In this document: positions 26,201 through 34,699 of the stretch, in pieces
How the letters are laid out: each line of letters begins with the position of its first letter
How positions within the stretch are numbered: position 1 is the stretch's first letter
Assembly: GCF_905147045.1 (NCBI RefSeq)
Contig: NC_065897.1
Coordinates: 3,611,001-3,675,000 of the forward strand
Length of the DNA stretch: 64,000 nt
DNA from: Nymphalis io
Lineage: Eukaryota > Arthropoda > Insecta > Lepidoptera > Nymphalidae
Reading direction: 5' to 3'
Notes under the pieces: model-generated
The model's input: the letters and a program-made list of their open reading frames with translations, nothing else
Told to the model about the DNA's origin: nothing
Database searches by the model: none
Translations under genes and position numbers: made by a program

Positions 26201-27243
26201 AAAAAAATATTGGGTTTTTCTGTCAGAAAATTCTCAGTAGCAGCCCGGAGTCTGGATGTTAGAAGTGTGTTCACTTCCGCGCCACCAAAAGCACGTAAAG
26301 CAGTTGGTCCTGCGCCTGAACTCTTTCCGGTCGTGTCGGATTGCCGTCCCATCGGATTATAAGAATTAGGGAATAGAGAGTGCACCTGTGTTTGCGCACA
26401 CACTTGTGTACTATAATATCTTGTTCGTAGTTGGATAATCTCTCATGAGATTGACCACCGTGGCCGAAATCGGTCTGGAGGACATTATTATTAATATACC
26501 AGCTAAATTCATACATATTATGTTAACCTTGGAAAATTTTGACAATGTTTATAATATTTTTACATGATATGTTATTTATTAAATACTTTAAGCTAAGTCT
26601 TTAATAGTAATTGATATTCAATTGGTTTGTCAAAACTTAGTCCAGAGCAAATAAGAGTTATACTATGTTCTGTAAATAAAAATTGACGAATCAAACTTTG
26701 TAATTTGATTTATTGGTTTCAAAAACATTAAAATCTTTTAGAAAAATGCAATAAATAGATACCGCATATTAGATTCCTGTAAAATTTCTTTTTGTTAGCG
26801 GTGTGGTAGTATAAAATGAATCAAATAATAGAACCCAAGCGCCGTTCATAATTAATACCCTCAACAAAATTCTAGAAAGATGTAATACGATTATGTTTTA
26901 TATTACAAACTTTAACGTTGAATGTTTTAAAAGATTTTTATTTATAAACCAATTTTAAAGATGGTGAAGATTTTAATTTCGTCTACATATAATTATTTAT
27001 TTACGTTCGAGTATAACTTTCATGTGGATGATTGATTTTGCGTTGAGTTCAGTCTAGTCTAAAGATGGTAACATCTTAATCTCATTGGTTTTGAACATTG
27101 TTAAGTTATTATTCGAAGCGTACGTTCAGATTTTTTTTTCAATTAATTCTTTCTCAAATAGCTTTATACAATATTTTCTGTTTCAGATTATGAATATGAC
27201 TTGGTCCTTTATCTCTTTGGTCACAAAGCTGTATCAAGATTAA
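17033..27243 (+). CDS. Odorant receptor (7tm_6 family), 9 exons, complete
   Basis: Join 17033-17294, 19597-19752, 20726-20914, 21554-21725, 22443-22539, 23074-23175, 23276-23364, 25887-25953 and 27187-27243: 1191 nt, 396 residues plus stop. Every intron is GT-AG, with phases 1,1,1,2,0,0,2,0. The protein has about seven hydrophobic segments (roughly residues 43-63, 72-97, 140-166, 189-220, 269-291, 303-318, 373-392). Family landmarks visible are the LPFDY loop motif (181-185) after segment 3, an LRTL run and RH (254-255) before segment 5, YDSAW (335-339), RSQ (356-358), and a C-terminal WSFISLVTKLY ending. About 396 residues is normal for insect receptors. Established for the family: these proteins pair with Orco as odorant-gated cation channels in olfactory neurons, with the N terminus inside the cell. 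The ligand and orthologue cannot be told from sequence alone. A gustatory receptor is less likely because the C-terminal TYxxxxxQF signature is absent. No frameshift or stop was found, so it looks functional. Confidence 0.9.
17787..18101 (+). mobile_element. SINE family A in receptor intron 1
   Basis: Full-length copy with B box GGTTCGAACCC and tail of TTTAC units. A 13 bp repeat CTTTACTTTCACT lies at 17774-17786 and 18102-18114. It looks like a target-site duplication, with the caution that the tail is similar in sequence. Same orientation as the receptor gene. Confidence 0.88.
18340..18545. other. GC-richer patch in receptor intron 1
   Basis: A 64-codon minus-strand frame of non-AT-biased composition (LLALGPLKPSQLYYHCQFPG). 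I do not recognise it. Possibly a fragment of an unlisted mobile element. Confidence 0.25.
19369..19524 (+). mobile_element. SINE family A 3' half in receptor intron 1
   Basis: Begins at GAAAGGAAACCTGCGTGTG and runs to AGCAGTGGGACATTAACAAG. The tRNA-like head is missing. It ends 72 bp before receptor exon 2. Confidence 0.85.
19597..19752 (+). CDS. Odorant receptor exon 2
   Basis: 156 nt between a TATTTAAG acceptor and a G|GTAAGG donor, phase 1 at both ends, open throughout in the required frame. It finishes segment 2 (SLLYLHF) and encodes the basic loop with KLGKQW and a stretch ending QIDIYTL. This is the region that in insect odorant receptors lies between segments 2 and 3. Including it restores the normal length and keeps the frame into the next exon (IYTL then VYCTL). 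It begins 73 bp after the end of a truncated SINE. Confidence 0.88.
19825..20066 (+). repeat. Dispersed repeat family B in receptor intron 2
   Basis: TCTTTGTGTAAGCCTGTCTG, TTCTACCGCAAAACAGCAAT and TACAGGCACAAGAGACATTT in family order. It starts about 70 bp after exon 2. Confidence 0.8.
20268..20332 (-). mobile_element. SINE family E fragment in receptor intron 2
   Basis: GCATGCGCTCTCATTTCCTT and CCGACAATCCGACACGACC match the middle of family E. Confidence 0.6.
20425..20529. repeat. Duplicated intronic block, copy in intron 2
   Basis: TAGTATTTTGATGCGTGTAT, CTTTCTGACATTCCACTACC and ATTTCTGCGG pair with the block in intron 3 at 21353-21455. The copies have diverged moderately. Confidence 0.6.
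20726..20914 (+). CDS. Odorant receptor exon 3
   Basis: Acceptor TTTTTTAACTTACAG, donor ATCG|GTAAGA, phase 1 at both ends. Encodes segment 3 (VFVHTYFASPLIIILIKKF), the extracellular loop with the LPFDY motif, and the first half of segment 4 (VFIFGGVYLMDYMI). Confidence 0.9.
21353..21455. repeat. Duplicated intronic block, copy in intron 3
   Basis: TACGTTATTTTGATGTGTGT, AATTTCTGACATTTCACAAA and GGTCTGCG align with 20425-20529 in the same order and orientation. Confidence 0.6.
21554..21725 (+). CDS. Odorant receptor exon 4
   Basis: The acceptor is AACATTTCAG. Encodes the rest of segment 4 and the intracellular loop with MSQLRTLFMLL and IVQRHSVLS. Two donors are possible. GTCAGT at 21726 leaves phase 2 and joins exon 5 in frame as LSDLLIEM. 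GTATAA at 21730 would run into a stop in exon 5. I chose 21725 as the end for that reason. Confidence 0.85.
22081..22235 (+). mobile_element. Helitron-like fragment in receptor intron 4
   Basis: AACTAATATTACAAATTCGA, CTGTATGTTTG and GACTAAACCACTGAACCGAA resemble the left part of the element at 24780. The CTAGT end is absent. Confidence 0.4.
22318..22352 (+). repeat. Family B fragment in receptor intron 4
   Basis: AAGTCGAGTGAGCCATTGTA and ATTACAGGCACAAG only. Confidence 0.5.
22443..22539 (+). CDS. Odorant receptor exon 5
   Basis: 97 nt. The acceptor is TTAATTTTCAG and the donor AGA|GTAAGT. Encodes IEMSDAFGAIFAIHLVFL onwards to GIAAR, which is segment 5. Only one frame is open, and that fixes the previous donor. 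Confidence 0.88.
23074..23175 (+). CDS. Odorant receptor exon 6
   Basis: 102 nt, phase 0 at both ends. The acceptor is TTATTTCCAG and the donor TCG|GTGAAT. Encodes INSRLEDLKNFLISVITT, segment 6, and CRHGQLVTDS. The following intron is only 100 bp, which makes this pairing secure. Confidence 0.88.
23276..23364 (+). CDS. Odorant receptor exon 7
   Basis: 89 nt between TTAATTTAAG and AG|GTACAG. Encodes ALDIATVAYDSAWEDLSC and KKIILLTIL. The YDSAW and LLTIL-R parts match the conserved stretch of insect odorant receptors just before the last membrane segment. Phase 2 at its end. Confidence 0.92.
23405..23502 (+). mobile_element. RTE-like LINE 3' end in receptor intron 7
   Basis: Reads in frame as PSGWIRTAQDRDGWRSMGEA then FVQQWTAKG and a TGA at 23492-23494, followed by an A run. 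The A-x-D-R-x-x-W pattern is the C-terminal end of RTE-type ORF2 proteins. Only about 30 codons remain, an extreme 5' truncation on the same strand as the host gene. Confidence 0.65.
23795..23890 (-). mobile_element. SINE family A, decayed head, receptor intron 7
   Basis: GAGCACGAGATTAATTAAAA, AAGCACGTGAAAA and GATTTGAAACCGTGACCTTT correspond to the reversed 5' half of family A with a damaged B box. Confidence 0.5.
24009..24319 (-). mobile_element. SINE family A in receptor intron 7
   Basis: Full-length copy, antisense to the receptor, with a (GTACA)n tail at 24009-24024. The direct repeat TATAATAAACA at 23998-24008 and 24320-24330 is an 11 bp target-site duplication (10 bp if the first T belongs to the head). 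Confidence 0.9.
24780..24910 (+). mobile_element. Helitron-like (Lep1-type) fragment in receptor intron 7
   Basis: Starts CGTACTAATATCATAAATGC and ends TCGCGGGCGAAGCCGTAGGC followed by AACTAGT. This TACTAATAT...CTAGT frame is typical of Lep1-type helitron-like elements of Lepidoptera. Short and non-coding. Confidence 0.55.
25478..25735 (+). mobile_element. SINE family A, old copy, receptor intron 7
   Basis: GTCAATCTTAACCGAAGATG, GAGGAAACCAGCAT, TGCGTGGTGGAAGAAGCTCC and CCTTAGCCCAGAAGTGGG remain recognisable. Many substitutions and a damaged B box mark it as older than the copy at 24009. Confidence 0.75.
25887..25953 (+). CDS. Odorant receptor exon 8
   Basis: 67 nt. The acceptor is AACTTTTTAG and the donor ACG|GTAAGT. 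Encodes SQQASYIRSMKCSEISFKTF, completing the RSQ motif across the splice. It lies 2.5 kb from exon 7, across an intron full of mobile-element debris. Confidence 0.88.
26129..26491 (+). mobile_element. SINE family E in receptor intron 8
   Basis: Full-length copy with a tRNA-like head (CCCCGGTCTAGTAGCTTGAT, B box GGTTCAATTCC) and a GGTCTGGAGGACATTATTAT end. A 13 bp direct repeat TAATATACCAGCT at 26116-26128 and 26492-26504 is an exact target-site duplication. Same strand as the receptor. Likely young. Confidence 0.93.
27187..27243 (+). CDS. Odorant receptor exon 9 (C terminus)
   Basis: The acceptor is TTCTGTTTCAG. Encodes IMNMTWSFISLVTKLYQD and stop. The W-S-F and L-Y pattern is the usual end of the 7tm_6 family, inside segment 7. 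An AATAAA at 27242-27247 overlaps the stop codon, and further AATAAA copies lie near 27450-27465. Confidence 0.9.
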   Translation: MMNMTWSFISLVTKLYQD

Positions 27244-27249
27244 TAAATT

Positions 27250-30200
27250 TCGAATTATACAATAGAACTATTTTATATAATAAGCACAATACATGACCAC
27301 ATCACGCAACTATGTATGTAATTTATTATAATATAAGCCGCAATAAGCGATTTCTGCCTTTATCCACTGTACTTTACTTACACATATGTATTTTTTTCGT
27401 ATACCTATTAACTATCGTATCTTTATATTTAATGTGAAAATTAATAAGTAATAAATAAATAAGTATAAAGTTTGTAGTTATTGCAACAAAACTTATAACA
27501 TTCCTTGCAAAAATCACGCTAAAATACTTTATAGTTTTAAAGTCATTTTATTTAAATTTTAAAATCAAAAAAAGTTCTCGGGTCTTTGATATTAATTGTC
27601 TTAAATTCTTTATCGCCAGCTATTAAACGTGAATGTTAAGACATTAAATTGTAAGTAGAGACCAACCCACGATTTTTTTTACGACGGTACATTAAAATTT
27701 AAATTTACCGTATTTTTTTAATTGACATTGGTTCCAATATGTGTGCTGATACTAAATTATTTAGAAGTTAAATTTGAACCACAATACATGACGATAAAAT
27801 TGTTATTAAAAGAAAACTTTTATTTAAGCGAATAAAGTCAATTGTGCTACTTTGTGTTGACGCCAGCACTAAAAGTATGTGAAAAGTTTCAGCTCAACCG
27901 GTTGAATGGAACTGGTTTTAAATTCAGTTGCAACATTAGACATACTAACAGGTTAAGCTTACATAAGCATATGAAAAAGCGTTTTGAAAAGAGAATACGC
28001 TATCACTGAAAAGCTCTTTCCTTTAAAAACAAAGAGATCTGAGGTTTTTCTCAAGATCTTTGTATTTTATTACACAAAAAACAGAAAAATCCACTTGAAG
28101 ATGTTTTTGCATGTGTAGTAGTGTAACAATGTGATTAAAACCGAAATAAACCAGTTTGCGTTATCTACCTTGTGCCTCAAAACTCTTGAATAATAGCGTA
28201 TAGCGTAGCGTTAGCAGTGTAATTTTATTTATTCTTTTTTTTTACTAATTAGTTCATAATAAAATACATAGGGTAAATTAAAAATCCACTCACTCAGCAC
28301 ACATCCACATTTATGTCGCAAAAATGTACCAATGTTTTTCGACATGCCATTGAAAAGAAAAATTAATTTCTAGGTAGACAGAAGTATCATTAACATGAAT
28401 GATTATATCGTATGATATCGTATGAAGATGAGGATGAGGATGACGAGAAGTTGAGTTGAAGGAATTCATGATTAAAAATAACGTTTAATACGTATATAAC
28501 ATTAAGTACCGATAAAAATAAAAAATAAATATTTTTTATTTATTTATCTGCTAACGGTGCACAACTAAACGCAAAAACGTCTTCGAGATGATTTTTATAT
28601 AGAACAAAGAAAGATTTGTTTTGATTGGTGATGATGTTTAGAAAATGATGGCTTAAATCACTTTAAAATGTATTAAAAATTATAACACCACAAGCAAAGA
28701 CGATATAAAAATAATACATTTTAAGGCGAATATATCTCAATATACCTATTTCTTGGTAACAGTTTCATTTATGGCCGTATTTTATGGTTGAGCCATAAAA
28801 CTGAAAGTTGAAATGTGCGATAAAAAGTTTCAATAGAAATAAGAACATTCATTGCAACTTGAACATGGTATACTAATAATATTGAGGAAAATGAACCACG
28901 ACCTTCGTCGTGTATTACGTTTTTCAATAAAAATCACTATCAAGCAATATTTTTCAGCCTCGTTTTCTTTTTAATAAAAAATCTTATATTAAACAGCGCT
29001 TAATATTGAATTACTTTAATTTGAGTATCTCAATGTAAAATACAAAAATATAATCACGATCGAAGTTAAAATCTTCACTAAGAAGCACTTGCTTATTGAT
29101 TTCCAAAAGTCTACCAGTTCGAAAATCAATACTGACCTGAAAAGAACAGGGAAAAGTAATACGGTCGCATTTTTTAAACAACTGATACTTATAATATCAT
29201 TATTTATATTTTTGTTTGTGTTTAATCTCCAAGAGTTTATTAGGCGTTTGTATTATCTAATGTTAATAAGGTAACAGATATACAAAGCTACAATCGCGTT
29301 TACGATATAAGTATAGATATAGAAAGGTAGAAATACATAGAACACTCTTGTTAGACATATCCACTTTGCTTTGCCGCAGACGGGTAAGCATGTTGAAATG
29401 TATTCTTAGTTGAATATTACTGCAGTGGAACCAATCGTCGGGAAATCGGAAATTTGAGAATATCAAACGTGTTGGGGAATGTTCACAGGAAATTATTCCA
29501 ATCGAAGAATGGAATAGTATGAAAAGATTTAATTAATATATTTTGGTCGCAATATATTAATCGTTTTCTTTTGAGTATTAGCACTGGAAGCCAATTTTTT
29601 ACTAATTTATAACGGTTACGATATGTTTCCGATTCTATTGCGATCCGACTAAATCCGTTGTGTTAGTTAAATCGGAAAACGGTAAAACGGCAACAATTAC
29701 GTTTCGATTCGATTGCGATATTGAGAATTTGTTAGCAGAATTGATATTGTTTAAAAATATTTTTTTTCAACAATTATTTCTTAACAGTTGTATTGTCGTT
29801 GCTTTATATTATTTGAATTGTCAGATGTTTATACATCTTTCATATATATTCTTATAACATATTGTTGATTTTATAGGCCTACGTCTTCTGTTTTTTTTTT
29901 TATATTAACGCCTTCTTCATTGACCTAGATTTTCGTGTGCCAGTTATTTCGATAAAGTTTTACAATAACATCTCCCACAACCATTCGAAAATTTAAAAAA
30001 AAAATCAATAATTTCCGTAGTATTTTATAGTAGCAAAACTATTATGCCGACAAAAATAATAGGATCAAATTATTATACAGAATATAAATCCAGGAATTAT
30101 TTTAAGCTGTTTCCGATTATGTAAATCAGCTGACATTCATCAATGATGACGCAATATCCCGGTATTTACTCTGAAATTTGATGGTAAACATTATTACAGG

Positions 30201-30439
30201 TATATTGCAACTAGTTCGGTTAAATATCTCCGTAATCTCTTTAAAACAACAACCGTGCAGTTAACAAGATTATAATTAAACAGATACTTCATTCGTAACT
30301 GTGTTATCACATGAAATTTTATTGGATTAAGTGTGTTCAATGGGAGATAATTAACGGTCAGTGGAACTAAGGAGATTTTTTTAAACTAAATTACAAATAA
30401 ATTATCTTTAACTAATTATTAAGTATTGAAAGTGAAATT
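27250..30439. other. 3' flank of the receptor gene, no gene seen
   Basis: AT-rich. I looked for further odorant-receptor exons and saw none. The frame at 29089 (hydrophobic, opens on TTG) has no supporting evidence. Confidence 0.5.
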
Positions 30440-30578
30440 CATTAAATGTATACTACCCTGTCTGTTTGTCTGTTACGCTTTAACATCTACCCCAATTACA
30501 TTAATGCAAGCTTGAATTCCAAGGAAGGATATATTTATACGTAACCCCCCCCCCCCCCTAACACGGGCGAAAATTAGT
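30440..30578 (+). mobile_element. Helitron-like fragment with poly-C
   Basis: CTGTCTGTTTGTCTGTTACG, then a run of 14 C at 30545-30558, then ACACGGGCGAAAATTAGTAC. Left and right features agree with the element at 24780. Confidence 0.5.
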
Positions 30579-30584
30579 ACGTAA

Positions 30585-31463
30585 TAAAACAATCCCTGGT
30601 CTGCTATGATGAAGGAATAGACAGCGCACCACTGTTTATGCACTAACTTGAGTGATAAAGTATCTCCTTTGCACTTGACTATACTTAGTCGTTGGTTGTG
30701 TTTTTGGCTGTCAAATTGTATTGGAATGGTGATTTATTAGCATTATATTATTTATTAGCGACAATTGTTTGAAGATACAATAAAATATGTAGTTAATTTT
30801 CAACTTTGTTAATATCAAATGAAATCAAAATATACTTTTTTTCAAGTTGGCCTTTACGAGCATTTCTCAATCATTATTTAACCTTGTAAAATTTAAATTT
30901 ACCAGTTCAGAATGTAAATTCTACCGACAATATCCTACAAGAAACTCAATAGTTGCTCTTTTGACAGTAAAATTACGTAGGTAGTTAAATACAGTTGAAT
31001 AATTGTTTATTCAACATTGAAATCAAAGAATGCTAAACTCCAAACTTTTTTATAATTTATATTATATTTTATCGAACAATACGTCTTATTAATCAATTTT
31101 TATTTAAAATAAGGTTATAGTTTATTAATTGGGAAAGCTACAATTTAAATAACAATGATAAAGTTTTATAGTCTAAGTAGGTTTGATTAAAACAAGATTA
31201 CATTGTACGTAAATATTATTACTAGAGACGGCAACAATACATTGTCTCCTCAACTACTGGTGCATTCAACAACGATTAGGCTGGCAAAGCGCCAATGTCT
31301 CTGCTTTTGAACATTTATCTTTGAATACAACATTTATATTCAATAAATACTACAATTAAAGTATTTCTATTTTGAAAAAAAAAAACAAAACCTAAGGGTA
31401 TTATAAAAAAAATCTGTAAAAATTTGGATTATTTATCCCTGATTAATTAAAATTTTTACTATG
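30585..31463. other. AT-rich, nothing recognisable
   Basis: No open frame or repeat partner found. Confidence 0.6.
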
Positions 31464-31473
31464 CAAATATTAC

Positions 31474-31788
31474 CGTAACCGTACCGTAATAGCCTGTGAA
31501 TCTCCCATTGCTGGGCTAAAGGCCTCCTCTCCTCTTTTTGAGAAGAAGGTTTGGAACTTATTCTACCACGCTGCTCCAATGTGGGTTGGTAGAATACACA
31601 TGTGGCAGAATTTCAGTGAAGTTAGACACATGCAGGTTTCCTCACGATGTTTTCCTTCACCGTAAAGCACGAGATGAATTATAATCACAAATTACGCACA
31701 TGAAAATTGAGTGGTGCTTGCTCGGGTTTGAACCCACAATCATCGGTTAAGATTCACGCGTTCTTACCACTGGGCCATCTCTCTCATA
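31474..31788 (-). mobile_element. SINE family A, full length
   Basis: Complete copy with reversed B box (GGTTTGAACCC) near 31725 and a tail of GTAACCGTACC-type units. A 10 bp repeat CAAATATTAC at 31464-31473 and 31789-31798 is a target-site duplication. Confidence 0.9.
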
Positions 31789-31799
31789 CAAATATTACA

Positions 31800-33098
31800 T
31801 AGTAATAAATATTATACATTTTTTCAAACAAAAAAAATTCTAAGAGGTAGCGTATCCCTTTGTACTTGTATTATATATCTATTATTTTGACTAAAAGACT
31901 GCCAGTATTAATAATATTATTGTGAGGGATTTAATTAGAAGTCCCAGTCCTATATGACGATATCATGATATTTATATCATTAGTTTTAAAAGTTAATCGC
32001 GTAATAATAATAAGAAAATCAATTTAAGATGAGGATTAAATAAAAAGTAACCGTATTTGATATCGTATAAAATAAATCTTAACTGGTGATGATAAGTATA
32101 ATAATAGAATAAATCCTGGAATTAAAAGTATTAAATTGATTACGAAATTCTCTCCATTCATTTAAAGAGAAAGAACTTTTTCATGCATATAGGAAGGCAA
32201 TGTGCTAGACGTCAAGGCACCAGCTGGGAGGCTTCGTGGCAAACCATGCGAGAATAGTGTAGCGGCTTCGTTTCAAAACTGGAGCTGTCTTGCTTAACTG
32301 AAGATTTACTACTGTAATTTCAGAGTGTTATATTATTTTAAGTGATATTTTTTGTACAAATAAGTAGTTGTTTTTTTAATCTTTATTTTTCAACCATTCA
32401 ATAATATATAAATATATTTTTAAAAACAATGTTTCAAAAGCTAAGTATATATATATATTCTAAAGCTTAAGAGTTTTTAAACGACATATATATCAACATT
32501 AACTGCAGAACATGAACCGATGTACGTGAACAGCTACACGTAATATAAAAACTAAGGTGTAGACGCAACGGCTTTGTAATGAAGAAAACGGAGTCAGCTA
32601 AAGCTAATAAAATGGAGGATTATGTCATCATTGCTATTTGTGACAGAGAGTGGACCGTAACAGAAACTTATTGAAGCTAGGAGAGCGAATTTTGAACAAT
32701 GAAACTCCCTAAGTGACAACGCAGCATCCACATTGAAAATCGATAAAAGAAAAAATTATTTGTCTGGGAACACAACAGAAATTATTTCTGAAATAACTGA
32801 TTAGTATTAACTAAGAAGTATAGATCTATAATTATATAATATATATTATATAATTTATATGTATGTGTTAACAAAACCAAATATGATAGCTATTTCGTTT
32901 CAAATTAGAAAAGAGTTCATCGCGGAACTCTAAAAACTTCATCGAAATCATTATCAATAGATAATACTCGAATAGCTTGCATGCATGTTAAATTTAATTG
33001 GATTTTTCACCCACTTGATACAATAAACACGCTATTGTATCTTTGAATTTTATCAATAATTATATTTTTTTGTTTAAAAATACTTTTTAATATCACCA
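31800..33098. other. AT-rich, no gene seen
   Basis: The stretch 32510-32790 is less AT-biased and has short coding-like words, with stops in every frame. It may be a fossil element. Confidence 0.45.
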
Positions 33099-33150
33099 AA
33101 CTAGTTTCCGCCCGCGGCTTCACCCGTCTGAGGGGGAAGGGGAGGTGTTA
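33099..33150 (-). mobile_element. Helitron-like right end
   Basis: AACTAGTTTCCGCCCGCGGC and TTCACCCG are the reverse of a CGGGTGAAGCCGCGGGCGGAA-like end closing in CTAGT. The left boundary of the element was not found. Confidence 0.5.
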
Positions 33151-33966
33151 AGTATGTCTTTGTCCTTTTCTGTACACTTGACAACGTTTTTGCAAAAGCG
33201 GCAGCGATATCTATTCACGTTCACCTTGCATTTTTGTAAAATTACAATTACAAAATATATTCGAATCTCAAGACCGACACATATCGACACGTATTGTTGA
33301 AGACCCTTGGTGCGGTGCGTCGCCGTCCGTGGTTGTTGGCGTACGTTGACATCTGCTTGAACGTTGAAAGCTGCATCTTTACTTCCCGCATCGATAAAGT
33401 GTAAAGCATTAAATCACGAAAATACACTAAAACAAAAAAAAATATGTTATATTTTTTATATGATCAGCAGTCGCCGGCACATATTTAAAAAAAATCATTA
33501 TTACCGAAATTGATACCTTATAATAATAGTATAGAGGTAACAAACATGATTGTCTAGATTTTAATTTTTTTTAATCTTTAAGTTCGAGCAGGGTGTGAAT
33601 GTGAAGCGTGAATACCATGGTTGTGCCATACTTTTGGGAAAGCAACCTAATACTGTTGAATAGGGAATAAAATAACTTTCCATTTCATAAAAAAAATTAA
33701 ATAACTAATGAGGGTATATTAATAACGCCTGTTTACCTGTGTGTACCTTGCTACTTCATAGTTGTGCTAAAGAGAAAGTAGACAACTTATATTTTTCCAA
33801 TTCCTTGTGTAAAATTCTCTCGACTAATGTCCGATTTTCATCAATACCAAATTGGGGAAGTTGATCAAAAAAAAATGAATTAAAGTTAATATTAATTCTG
33901 TTGGCCCGTGATTTAGCTAGGCAAGCCATTTGCGACTTAACAATGTACATACTATCTAACATATAC

Positions 33967-34271
33967 CTTTTTTATATAGAATAGGAAGGCGGACGAGCGC
34001 CCATATGCTCGCATGCATGTACCTGATGGTAAGTGGTCACCAACGCCCATAGACATTGGCATTGTAAGAAATGTTAACCATAGCTCACATCACCAATGCG
34101 CCACCAACCTTGGGAACTAAGATATTATGTCCCTTGTGCCTGTAATTACACTGGCTCACTTACCCTTCAAACCGGAATACAACAATACCAAGTATTGCTG
34201 TTTTGCGATAGAATATCTGATGAATGGGTGGTACCTACCCAGACGAGCTTGCACAAAGCTCTACCACCAGT
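33967..34271 (-). repeat. Dispersed repeat family B, full length
   Basis: Runs from TTTTTTATATAGAATAGGAA through GGTAAGTGGTCACCAACGCC, GTCCCTTGTGCCTGTAATTA and CAGACGAGCTTGCACAAAGC to TACCACCAGTA. It lies about 300 bp before the candidate promoter at 34574. Confidence 0.88.
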
Positions 34272-34573
34272 AGAGAGCTAAGCTTTGTCATCTTCAAATA
34301 ACAGATGAGGGTATATATTTCTGATATCGTATCTTAAACTATTATTATACTACAAATTTATAAGACAACACAATGCTTAGAAACAAGATTTAGCTAGCTT
34401 TTTGTGAAATGCTTTTGATTACTCTCTTCATTCACAATAGAGGAAACCGAATAAAAACGTTCCTATTTGTTAGAAGCGCGACTACAGCGCCACATACGTT
34501 GAACTATTCTCTTCTCATCGATAGAGCGGATCGGTCGATATTTTACGCGCTCTCGTAAAAATATTGAAATATT

Positions 34574-34698
34574 ATATATATAAGTGTGGACGACACTGGT
34601 TCCTTCAGCAACTGATAACCTAAGAAAGACATATAAATAGGAGGACGGAAGACACGTTCTGGGCCCAGTCTACGTAAGCTTGTTGGTGCTGTTGAAGG
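34574..34698 (+). promoter_or_regulatory. Possible core promoter and short leader exon
   Basis: Two TATA-like elements, TATATATAAG (34574) and TATAAATAG (34632-34640), are each followed 33-35 bp later by an initiator-like TCAGC (34605) or CCAGT (34665). A consensus-like splice donor GTTGAAG|GTAGGT follows at 34698. The leader would contain no ATG. I could not find the next exon, so any gene is unknown. Confidence 0.3.
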
Positions 34699-34699
34699 T

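Noticed and set aside
26179..26403. Frames with MCAQTQVHSLFPNS at 3661, 13516 and 26179
   Set aside because: This is the translation of SINE family E on either strand.
17033..27243. Gustatory receptor as the identity of the gene
   Set aside because: The YDSAW, RSQ and C-terminal W-S-F...L-Y pattern fits odorant receptors, and the TYxxxxxQF gustatory signature is missing.
34096..34281. Frames with MRHQPW/CELRYYVPCACNYTGSL at 34096, 38818 and 52876
   Set aside because: They are translations of repeat family B.
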